Source: Eopsaltria australis (taxonomy: Eukaryota > Chordata > Aves > Passeriformes > Petroicidae). From it: a stretch of 64,000 nucleotides of DNA. Below the pieces are notes generated by a model that searched no databases, was not told where the DNA came from, and was given only the letters and a program-made list of their open reading frames with translations. Location of the stretch: assembly GCA_034509425.1 (NCBI GenBank), contig JAVTVJ010000974.1:62001-126000 (forward strand). Reading direction: 5' to 3'. Of this stretch, positions 58,801 through 64,000 are shown in pieces (positions within the stretch are counted from its first letter, which is position 1; every line of letters begins with the position of its first letter). The translations under genes were made by a program, and so were the position numbers.

Positions 58801-61800
58801 GCTCCGAGAAGCCAAATCCTCCCCGGCAGCCAAATCCTGCCCAATTCCACACGTGGAAGCGGCGGGTGATGCAGCCGTTCCCGTGACGCTGCCGGGCTGA
58901 CAAAGCCCCGCACATTCCCGGGCTCCGGCGCATTCCCGGGCACAGCATCCCGGATCCCGGCCCAGGCACGCCGCAGCTTCCCGAGGGATGAGTCTCCCCT
59001 GTCCCCAACCCCGGCAGCACCAAGAACTGGGATCTTCCCAAAATCCGCCCTCAGGCATCGCTGCCGTGCCGAGCTCTCCCTGAGCTTCCAAGCTCCCGTG
59101 AGACGCAGGAAAAACTGCCCGACATTCCAAAAATCCTCCAGTCTGCCAAAGCCCTCCCTCTTCCCGGGCCTGCGATGGCGCTCCCGGGGACAAGGTTTTC
59201 CCTGGCCGGACCCAACCCTATTTTATCCCAGGTCTGAACCCCAGCAGTGCTGGAACCGGGAGCGCTGCTGTTGGGAACCCCAAAAGGAGAATCCCTTGAA
59301 GTGTCCAGGTGCCTCTGAGGGGACCAGACAGGAGAATGCTCTGGAAAACCACTGGGAAAACGGTGCTGGCACCGGGCTCAGGGCTCTGGAGATGGGCAGC
59401 ATTCCCGGCAGGAATCAGCCTTCCTGAGAGGGATGGGGTGGGAATTGGGCACAGGGATGGGACACAGGGATGGGACACAGGGAAGGGACACAGGGATAGG
59501 ACAGAGGGATGGGACAGAGGGATGGGACACGGGGATGGGACAGAGGGATGGGACACGGGGATGGGACAGGATACAGGGATCAGAGGGATGGGACAGGACA
59601 CAGGGATGGGACAGAGTGATGGGACACAGGAAAGGGACACAGGAAAGGGACACAGGTAAGGGACACAGGGATGGGGCCCCGGTGGTTCCTGGGACACCCC
59701 AGGGAGCCTCTCCTTTCTTTCTTTCTTTCTTTCTTTCTTCCCCCCAGAGCAGCTCGCAAGGACGGGGCGGCATCGCTTCCATGCACAGGGAATATTCATC
59801 CCAGAGCTCTCCCTTGCTGGCTCCCTCCATCCGAGCGATTAATCCCAGAGTTAATTAGGGAAGAGCCACGATCCATCTCCCGCGCCCGGCGCAATTATCC
59901 GGAGCCGCTCCGTGGCGCAGCGCGATCGATGGGCGGAGGAGCTGGCCCTTCCCGACACGCTCCACGGATTTATTCCACAAATCCATAGTGGCCTGGGCAG
60001 CCGGGGGCCAGCTCCGGTTCATCCCGTGCCGCCGGGCAAATTCCAGTGGCTGGGAAGGACATGGTGGCGCAGGGAGAGGCTCCGTCACAAGAGCCAAAAA
60101 CACCAAATCCAGTCTTTATGTGCCATGAAAATTCCAGCCTGGAAAATTCCCAGGGCTCAGGAATGAAAGGGCAAGCGGGAAAATGTATTTCATTCCATCT
60201 CTTCCCAGGGAGCAGGGAATTCAGGAGAGGATTCCCACATCCCAGCTGGGAGATTCCCACATCTCCCAAGAGGAACTGAAGGAGACGGAGCCATGGCAGC
60301 CACAACAGGGATGTTCCTTCCTCATTCCCCCTTGGTGCTTTCTCCAGAGAGAATTATTTTGGGAAGCAATGGCAGGGCTGACCCAGAGTTCTGGCAGGAT
60401 GGGATAGGGAGGAATCCAGCAAAGGAATTTTGGGATGAAACCCAGGGTGGGTTTCAGGCTCTCCAGCCATGAGCTGGGGCTGGCACTGGAGCAGCTGGAG
60501 CTGGAAATCCCTCAGGGATGTCGGTATGGAAGGAACAGGCAGCAGGAGCTCCAGGAGAGCTCCAGGAGATCCAAATCCCCATCCCTGGAGGCTTCTGCCC
60601 ATGGCACTGGAGCAGGATACACACCAGTGACTGCCAGTGAAGCCCAACCCCCTGGAGCTGGGAATGGCCATGAGGAGCAGGGATGGCTCCTGGGATCTCC
60701 CAGGATCCCATCGTGCCAGGATGGAGGATCTGAGGGACCTGCCCCAAGGACGGCCCCTGCCCTGGGATGGGACATTCCTGGGATCAGTACCACAGGATCC
60801 ATAAGGAGGGGCCTGGAGCAATGGGGATGGATGGAGCACCCGAGGCAGGCCGGGAATCAGGGAAGGCTGAGCTCCTCGAATGTCAGAATTCCCGGGAATC
60901 CCAGGGCTCCTCAGAACAGCCAGGAACCAGGACAGGCTGAGCTCCCTGAATCCCAGAACTCTCTGGAATCCCTGGGATCCCCAAGGTCACCCTCCAAGGG
61001 CACCCAGCGCCAGAGCCAATTCCAATCCCTGATACAGCACAGGGCACAGCGACGGTGGATGGAGGAAAACTGGCACCAGTAACCCTGGAATGGCTCAAAC
61101 TGGGACCACACTGGAATCCCATTCCAGCTCCGGTGCTCCCATCACAAATCCCACCAACACCCCCACACTTTTCCGGCTCCGAGAAGCGCCAGATGTCCCA
61201 TTAAAAAAATCACCCAAGCTGCTCTTTTCCCCTTTCCCTATTTCTCCAGAATGCCCAGGCAGGCTCCGAGCTGGAAAGATCCAATTAGGCACCGAAGCGG
61301 CCCCGACGAGCAGCGACGGCCGCGCCACGAAGGGAATTGATTTTATTTGACCGTTTTATGAGCATCGGAAAATTGCATCCGGAGCGTGCGCTCCGCTGGC
61401 TAACGCATCCCTCATTCCCGGAATTGCTCTGGACCAGCCATGAAAATATGTCAGACAAACAAAGGGAGAAATGAGGCGGAATTCCTGGGGAATGGGGAGC
61501 GCAACCCCTTGAGGGGTGCTCCAGGGCTGGGGGCATTTCCCGTGGAGAGGCTCTGTGCTGTCCCTAAGGAGCCGTACGGCGGCACCGGCGTCGGACTCAT
61601 CCCCTCCTTCATTCCTTCATCCTCATCCTCATTCCCCCCTTCATTCCCTCATCCTCAGCCTTGTCCCATTCCTTGTCCCCTCATCCCAGCCTCATCTGTT
61701 CCCTCTGTACCTTCTTCCCGATGAGTTTCTTGCGCAGGAATTCCCGGGCCTCGAACATGTAGGGAATGTCGTAGAGAGGCCTCAGCTTCCTGTTCTTGTC
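28448..61800 (-). CDS. SND1: Staphylococcal nuclease and Tudor domain protein 1, C-terminal 14 exons (partial)
   Basis: SND1 (Tudor-SN, p100) is a multifunctional RNA-binding nuclease and coactivator linked to RISC, splicing and edited-RNA decay. The exons, in coding order, are 61711-61800, 54073-54173, 50192-50302, 48375-48447, 47209-47350, 43627-43736, 31556-31744, 30867-31008, 30398-30521, 30233-30302, 29824-29937, 29189-29392, 28648-28692 and 28448-28513. All phases agree and give 526 residues, matching human residues from about 385 to 910. Landmarks are [19 protein letters not shown] (SN3), [40 protein letters not shown], then [20 protein letters not shown] (SN4). The Tudor domain has [19 protein letters not shown] and HVFYIDYGN, with the aromatic cage kept. 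SN5 has [17 protein letters not shown] and ends [20 protein letters not shown]. The protein is very conserved. LRRC4 lies in the 11.9-kb intron 31745-43626. Upstream exons lie beyond the right edge. Confidence 0.98.
30115..30200. repeat. Short (GGATGGAT)n-type repeat in an SND1 intron
   Basis: Imperfect GGATGGATCCATGGATGGAT units fall between the Tudor exon at 30233 and the exon at 29824. Confidence 0.85.
31140..31520. repeat. Degenerate repeat (GTGGGGACATTCCTTGGG units) in an SND1 intron
   Basis: Units such as GGGGTGGGGACATCCCTC recur every 20-30 bases across the intron between the exons at 31008 and 31556. Confidence 0.75.
32345..33520. repeat. 17-bp minisatellite, about 1.2 kb, in the LRRC4-bearing SND1 intron
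   Basis: Two interleaved versions of one 17-base unit, CACTGGACATTGCACCG and CACTGGCCATGGCACCG, repeat about 60 times. Divergence rises toward the right end (33100-33520). The unit length is not a multiple of three yet all frames stay open, so frames of more than 300 codons on both strands here are artefacts. Confidence 0.96.
34240..35812 (+). promoter_or_regulatory. LRRC4: CpG-rich promoter region and non-coding exon 1 of LRRC4
   Basis: CpG-rich blocks occupy about 34240-35130 and 35540-35812. They hold (GGA)n, (GGGT)n at 34640-34665 and CGCACCGCC repeats at 34800-34850. The non-coding leader ends with a strong donor, CCCCAG before GTAGGTAC, at 35812. The matching acceptor (CCATCCCCAG) ends at 36074, so the UTR intron is 262 bases and exon 2 carries the whole coding sequence, as in mammalian LRRC4. 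The start site is not resolved. Between 33520 and 34240 I see no gene. Confidence 0.6.
35148..35530. repeat. T-rich low-complexity tract between the CpG-rich blocks
   Basis: About 380 bases rich in TTTTTATTTTA and later in TTTTCCCC runs, a sharp drop in GC inside the LRRC4 promoter region. There is no coding signal. Confidence 0.85.
36104..38074 (+). CDS. LRRC4: Leucine-rich repeat-containing protein 4 (netrin-G ligand 2)
   Basis: A single-exon coding sequence of 656 residues (human 653). It is a postsynaptic adhesion protein that binds netrin-G2 across the synapse and PSD-95 inside the cell. In order it has a signal peptide ([17 protein letters not shown] type, to about 45), an LRRNT cysteine cluster [16 protein letters not shown], nine leucine-rich repeats, an LRRCT ([18 protein letters not shown]), a C2-type Ig domain (about 355-440, with LRCRTPSM and [13 protein letters not shown]), a Thr-rich stalk, one membrane helix ([20 protein letters not shown]) and a cytoplasmic tail ending in the PDZ ligand ETQI. 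The start ATG at 36104 has context CACACCATGA. The N-terminus has an unusual His/Arg-rich run ([12 protein letters not shown]) where human has HHHTWNA. The tail Ala/Gly-rich segment is also altered. The gene lies antisense inside an SND1 intron, as in human. Confidence 0.98.
   Translation: MKLLWQVTVHHLRRHRRHRTWPGLLAASLTLHAWLLAAAAASPGPQSCPSVCSCSNQFSKVVCTRRGLAEVPPGIPSNTRYLNLMENNIQMIQADTFRHLHHLEVLQLGRNAIRQIEVGAFNGLASLNTLELFDNWLTVIPSGAFEYLSKLRELWLRNNPIESIPSYAFNRVPSLMRLDLGELKKLEYISEGAFEGLYNLKYLNLGMCNIKDMPNLTPLVGLEELEMSGNNFPEIKPGSFHGLKSLKKLWIMNSQINLIERNAFDDLTALVELNLAHNNLSSLPHDLFAPLRYLVELHLHHNPWDCDCDILWLSWWLREYIPTNSTCCGRCHAPLHMRGRFLVEVDQTSFQCSAPFIMDAPADLNISEGRVAELRCRTPSMSSVRWLLPNGTVLSHASSHPRLSVLNDGTLNFSHVLLSDTGLYTCMVTNVAGNSNASAFLNVSTAELNTSNYSFFTTVTVETTEISPEDVSPKFTKPVPTTSTGYQPAYTTTTTVLVQTTRPPKQVAVPTADAGDKLQTSLDEVMKTTKIIIGCFVAVTLLAAAMLIVFYKLRKRHQQRSTVTAARTVEIIQVDEDIAPATAATPAAAPAGGAGEGAVVLPNIHEHLNYNTYKAGHGAHWTENALGNSLHPPGTTLADPYLIQTHPKEKVQETQI
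38075..39575 (+). other. LRRC4: LRRC4 3' UTR with two poly(A) signals
   Basis: The sequence becomes AT-rich after the stop. It holds an unusual direct repeat (GGAAACCCAGGAGAATTCCT / GGAAAACCAGGAGAATTCCT at about 38195-38245), then G-rich blocks. AATAAA occurs at 38717-38722 and 39551-39556. The distal one lies in an AT-rich context (TGTATTTTAATAAATATTG) typical of a conserved mRNA end, so I favour it as the main end, with the first as an alternative. Confidence 0.65.
40775..40900. repeat. (ACC)n / (ATC)n microsatellite
   Basis: A run of ACC triplets passes into about 22 CAT/ATC triplets, then CCTCAT and CCCAT units. It lies in the SND1 intron downstream of LRRC4. The region 39580-40770 is otherwise unremarkable, with loose GGGGACACTGGGA repeats. 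Confidence 0.97.
41270..41530. repeat. Minisatellite (GGGATCAGGGTTGAGATCAG units)
   Basis: Units of about 12-24 bases, GGGATCAGNGTTGGGATCAG and relatives, repeat across the block. Confidence 0.9.
41785..41824. promoter_or_regulatory. AP-1/MAF-like site and AT palindrome in an SND1 intron
   Basis: GTGAGTCAGCAGCAG carries TGAGTCAGCA, a joined AP-1/MAF half site. Just beyond it GGATAAAAATATCC is a hyphenated palindrome that also resembles a MEF2 site. It is candidate regulatory sequence only. Confidence 0.3.
42290..42640. repeat. Minisatellite (CCTGTGTCCCTGTATTCCCA units)
   Basis: Degenerate 16-20-base units of GTGTCCCTGCATTCC and GTGTCCTCGTGTCCC, followed at 42650-42900 by a second array built on CACATCTGGATCCATGCC. 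Confidence 0.88.
43255..43510. repeat. Minisatellite (GGGATCTCTGGGTATCCCT units)
   Basis: About 15 imperfect units of 17-19 bases end 120 bases before the SND1 exon at 43627. An array of ATCCATCCTGTATCCAACCC lies just before it (43140-43240). Confidence 0.9.
44140..44200. promoter_or_regulatory. AT-rich octamer-bearing island in an SND1 intron
   Basis: A short AT-rich patch with TTATTAATGATCATTTACAT and a perfect POU octamer ATTTGCAT (44162-44169). It is unlike its GC-rich surroundings and not repetitive, so it is a conserved-element candidate. Confidence 0.35.
44690..44815. repeat. Short minisatellite (CTCTGATCCCAACCCTGG units)
   Basis: Six to seven copies of an 18-base unit in the SND1 intron between 43736 and 47209. 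Confidence 0.88.
45410..45600. repeat. Minisatellite (CACAGCATCCCAGGGCATCC units)
   Basis: Degenerate units built on GCATCCCAGGGCATCCCTCA in the same intron. Confidence 0.8.
46155..46330. promoter_or_regulatory. AT-rich conserved-element candidate with octamer and MEF2-like sites
   Basis: This non-repetitive AT-rich block holds TTTGCACATATTTATAG, TCTATTTTAGCTGG (MEF2-like) and CTCATTTGCATTTGATATCC, which has a perfect octamer at 46277-46284. It stands out from the GC-rich intron. Confidence 0.35.
46485..46650. repeat. Minisatellite (CCATGGAACAGGGA units)
   Basis: About ten copies of a 16-18-base unit, CCCATGGAGCAGGAATT or CCCATGGAACAGGGA. Confidence 0.9.
47480..47960. repeat. Minisatellite (CCCAAATCCATCCCAAAAT units)
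   Basis: A 480-base A/C-rich array of ATCCCAAATCCATCC units in the intron between the SND1 exons at 47350 and 48375. The unit order shows a higher repeat of about 110 bases. Confidence 0.95.
49190..49345. repeat. Minisatellite (GCTCCAGGTGCCACATCCCA units)
   Basis: Five copies of a 30-35-base unit beginning GCTCCAGGTGCCACATCCCA. Confidence 0.88.
49850..49995. repeat. Short tandem repeat (CACAGCTGGATCACGCACAC units)
   Basis: Degenerate units of about 15-21 bases combining GTGCACAGCTGG and CACACCTGGATC. Confidence 0.75.
52425..52600. repeat. 12-bp minisatellite (GAGCTGGGATCA)
   Basis: About 14 clean copies of AGCTGGGATCAG, with GGGGCTGGGATC variants. They explain the Asp/Ser/Pro- and Gly/Ile-rich open frames in this stretch. 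Confidence 0.95.
53145..53660. repeat. 30-bp minisatellite, about 17 copies
   Basis: Contiguous 30-base units of two types: GGATGTGCTGGAGGCTCGGC plus CTAAACACAG, and GGATGTGCTGGAGGCTCAGA plus CTATCCACAG. A third version has CCAGAGGCTTGG. Because 30 is a multiple of three, one frame stays open for long. There are no spacers and no cas genes. Confidence 0.97.
54825..55175 (-). mobile_element. CR1 LINE fragment, 3' end
   Basis: The plus strand reads GGAATGGTTTGGGTTGGGAGG, then GACCTCAGAGCCCCTCCAGT, CATGGCAGGGACACCTCCCA, and on to CCCTTCAGGCCCTGGAAGGG. This is the well-known reverse complement of the avian CR1 3' region. The element is 5'-truncated and lies on the minus strand. It is clearly diverged, so old. 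Confidence 0.88.
55560..55700. promoter_or_regulatory. Non-repetitive AT-mixed patch, conserved-element candidate
   Basis: The patch holds TCTCATTAAACCAACATCAA, AATGCAAACAAGG and AGAGCCAATTAAGGGG. It has no repeat or coding signal. This is weak evidence, from compositional contrast only. Confidence 0.25.
55960..56005. repeat. (GGGATGGGAC)n short tandem repeat
   Basis: Copies of GGGACGGGAC and GGGATGGGAT. Confidence 0.9.
56140..56295 (+). mobile_element. CR1 LINE fragment, 3' tail
   Basis: TCCTGGCACAGGGTGCCCAG, then CCAAGGCCAGGCTGGACATT, GGTGTCCCTGCA and a degraded ATTCCATGATTCCACG tail (the CR1 8-bp terminal repeat). It is sense on the plus strand. Confidence 0.85.
56770..57345. repeat. 18-bp minisatellite (GGGACCCTGCACCCCATG)
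   Basis: About 30 copies of GGGGACCCTGCACCCATG and GGACCCTGCATCCCATG variants, with occasional deletions. The Gly/Val/Pro frames on both strands come from it. Confidence 0.96.
59440..59680. repeat. Minisatellite (GGGATGGGACAGA / GGGATGGGACACA)
   Basis: About 17 units of 12-16 bases in the 7.5-kb SND1 intron between 54173 and 61711. Confidence 0.94.
59710..59740. repeat. (TTTC)n microsatellite
   Basis: Six to seven uninterrupted TTTC tetranucleotides. Confidence 0.97.
61320..61480. promoter_or_regulatory. AT-rich conserved-element candidate upstream of an SND1 exon
   Basis: The block includes GGAATTGATTTTATTTGACC, GAAAATTGCATCCGGAGCG and CATGAAAATATGTCAGACAA. It is non-repetitive and lower in GC than its surroundings, 230 bases from the exon at 61711. 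The signal is composition only. Confidence 0.3.
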
Positions 61801-62154
61801 CTGCTGAGAGAGGGGACATGGGTCAGGGGGTTCCCAAATCCGCCCCGGATCGGCATCGCCCCCACCCTCTCCCAGGGCCCCACACAATTCCGCATCCCAG
61901 TTCAGGCTTCCCAAACCCCGCTGAACCCCGAGATAATCCCGACATCCCCCAGGAGGAGGTGCCGGCAGCCTCAGGGCGCCAGCATGGGCATCTCCGAGAG
62001 GCAGCTCCAGGAGGGAATGGGATGACGGGAATTTGGGGTGGGGGTAACCAGGGTGACCCTTGGGGTGTCCGGCCCCTGTCCAAGGGCATCTCCTGGAGTC
62101 AAATCCCTGCAGAGGCTGTGCAAAAAGGGGATATTCCCAATGGGAATGGGGATT

Positions 62155-62250
62155 CAACGCAACCCAACATGACCCAAAGTGACCCAACGTGACCCTAAGT
62201 GACCCAACACAACCCAATGTAACTCAACATGACCCAACACAAAGTGACCC
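62155..62250. repeat. Short tandem repeat (CCCAACATGACCCAAAGTGA)
   Basis: About nine units of TGACCCAACN(A/T). Sequence from 62260 to 63430 is the next SND1 intron with no exon seen. Confidence 0.85.
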
Positions 62251-63059
62251 AGCAGCCCTCACACCTCCCCAGGCCAGGGGGGAGATCATAGAAATCAAGG
62301 AGTTCAGGCCAAAGCAGCCAGAAACAGAGGAGCAGAGTGAGACGGGAGAGGGAGCGGGCAGACACAGGCGCCGGCCCTCGGCTCCTCCCTAATGAACGAG
62401 GCTTTGACAGAGTTTATTGTCCTTGACACTGCTCATTCCCAGGCTGCTCCTTGGAGACCTTCCCTCTTCTGCCCGCATCGCGTGGCCCTGCCGGTGCCGG
62501 TGATGAGAAGGGGATGGATCCGGCGAGGGGATCCCTGGGAACCCACAGTCAGGGCCAGTGATGGGAAAGGGATGGATCCTGTCAGGGGTTCCCTCAGAAC
62601 CCACGGCCTCTCCCTCTGCCCCTTCCCACAGGAGCACAGCTCCCCCCTTCCAAACTCCCAGCCCTTGTCCCTGGGCTCCCAGAGCACTCCCAGTCCCCAA
62701 ATCTCGGGATGACTCCCAGACCCTCCCATCAGTGGGAACTGAGGGATCCAGGCCCTGAGACTCTCCCAGCCTCACCAAGGTCACGGCAGAGCTCCGACAC
62801 CAAGCACGGCTCCGCATGGCAAAGCCCTGTGCAAACACTAATTAATCCTCACTAACGAACTCCAAATTTATGGCTTAGTTAAGTGTCTGTCTGGCACAGG
62901 CTGTTAAATCCCTAATCCCACCCCACTGGAGCGCGGGAAGCAGGACAGCAAAGCCCTGGGTGGCCCCAGCACCACTGGACAGTGCCGGGGGCTCGGGGGC
63001 CGGCAGAGAATTCCTGAGGGAGCCACGGGGGCGGGACCTGAGTCTGCCCCAAAGCTCCA

Positions 63060-63350
63060 TTGGGTCTGCAGCCACTGGGACCACCCCAAAAAGGGACCAC
63101 CCCAAAAAGGAGTCACCCCAAAAAGGAATCACCCCAAAAAAGGACAACCTGCACAGGCACCCCAGCAGCAGTGCCATCCCCATGCCATACTGGGATCCAC
63201 AGTGCCATCGTGCCAGTCCTGGATGTGCCATGGAGGAGGATCTGAGTCCTCACCAAAGCTCCATTGGAGCAGCTCACGGGTCTGCAGCCATGTGGGACCA
63301 CCCCAAAAAGGGGTCACCCCTAAAAGGAGTCACCTCAAAAAGGGGGTCAG
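63060..63350. repeat. CACCCCAAAAAGGG repeats, in two clusters
   Basis: Four copies at 63080-63145 and three at 63297-63345 of ACCACCCCAAAAAGGGAC-like units. Each cluster follows a similar block (GCTCCATTGG, CTGCAGCCA), so a segment of about 220 bases has been duplicated. Confidence 0.8.
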
Positions 63351-63436
63351 CAGCACAGGCCCCGGTGCTGTGCCATGACCCACGGCTGCACCATTCCAGC
63401 GCCGTCTGTGCCGGTGCTGACTGAGCCCTCACATCC

Positions 63437-63460
63437 TGCTGCTGCTGCTGCTGCTGCTGC
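63437..63460. repeat. (CTG)8 microsatellite
   Basis: Eight uninterrupted CTG triplets in non-coding (SND1 intron) sequence. Confidence 0.97.
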
Positions 63461-63834
63461 AAAATGCCAATTCCCTTTGGGAATCCTCCGCACACGGCGC
63501 CTGGCTGTGCCAGGAGCTGGATAATGGGAACGTTTAAGTGCCCAACCCAAACCGCCCCGTCCGCGCCCTGTCAGCCCCCATTAAATCCCCTTTGTCGTCC
63601 CACAAAAGTGACACTCCCGGCGCAGGGGAAGTGGCAGCTGACGGCTCTGGGAAGCCGTTCAAGAGCTTGGGTGCTCGGCAGAGCTTCTGCAAATAAACAC
63701 GAAAAATCAATGGAACAGCGGGAAGTTAACGGAATTCCACAGCCGGCAAACTCCGACAATTTCCGACACGGAGAAGGATTTTGTTGGGTTTAACCCATTT
63801 TCCGAGGCAGGGGTTGGATCCTACCACGAGTCAC

Positions 63835-64000
63835 CTCCGAAGCTGTGGTTGCCCCATCCCTGGAATGTCCACACCCAGACTGTGCAGGGCTTGGAACAAC
63901 CTGGGACAGTGCAAGTGACCCTGCCCATGGTGGGACTGGATGGGCTCAAAGGTCCCTTCCAACCCAACCCAATTCATCCCAATCCATTCTGGGATCCCAC
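63835..64000 (+). mobile_element. CR1 LINE fragment, 3' tail
   Basis: AGCTGTGGTTGCCCCATCCC, then ACTGGATGGGCTCAAAGGTC, CCTTCCAACCCAACCCA and a degraded ATTC-type tail. It is in CR1 sense orientation and runs to the window edge. Confidence 0.88.

Noticed and set aside
61801..64000. Search for a further SND1 exon
   Set aside because: No frame in this stretch resembles the upstream SND1 protein next to a splice pair. The next exon must lie beyond the window.

Overview
The window is vertebrate nuclear DNA, almost certainly from a bird. The protein exons match well-known vertebrate genes. The left half is extremely GC-rich, introns are only tens to hundreds of bases long, G- and C-rich minisatellites are everywhere, and the only interspersed repeats I can name are CR1 LINE tails. 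I cannot name the species; the abundance of GC minisatellites would suit a songbird or another neoavian. No prokaryotic, viral or CRISPR features are present.

The gene order is IMPDH1 (+, 3' end only), PRRT4 (+), RBM28 (+), LEP (-), mir-129-1 (-), SND1 (-, last 14 coding exons), with LRRC4 (+) nested inside one SND1 intron. This is the mirror image of human 7q32 (SND1 with LRRC4 inside, MIR129-1, LEP, RBM28, PRRT4, IMPDH1), so the whole block is conserved but strongly compacted.

Region by region: 1-1.7 kb is the end of IMPDH1, including a separate 17-nt micro-exon. 1.7-5 kb is minisatellites and a CpG-rich stretch. 5-9.9 kb is PRRT4, a proline-rich multi-pass membrane protein with a large Gly/Thr/Ala/Pro repeat in its coding sequence and two apparent frameshifts. 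10.2-18.1 kb is RBM28, whose 17 exons give an uninterrupted 755-residue reading frame. 19.1-21.5 kb is a complete avian leptin gene: TATA box, non-coding exon 1, and two coding exons that give exactly 167 residues. 22.99-26.15 kb holds the mir-129-1 hairpin, inside a predicted spliced minus-strand host transcript with a CRE/MEF2 CpG-rich promoter candidate. 28.2-64 kb is SND1, with LRRC4 and its CpG-rich leader and 3' UTR between 34 and 39.6 kb. The SND1 introns carry many minisatellites, three CR1 fragments and a few AT-rich islands that look like conserved regulatory elements.

These genes do not form one pathway. They cover GMP synthesis (IMPDH1), ribosome biogenesis (RBM28), RNA regulation (SND1, miR-129), synapse organisation (LRRC4) and energy-balance signalling (LEP). 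The most notable content is the intact leptin gene, a locus long missing from bird assemblies because of its GC content, together with its neighbouring microRNA.
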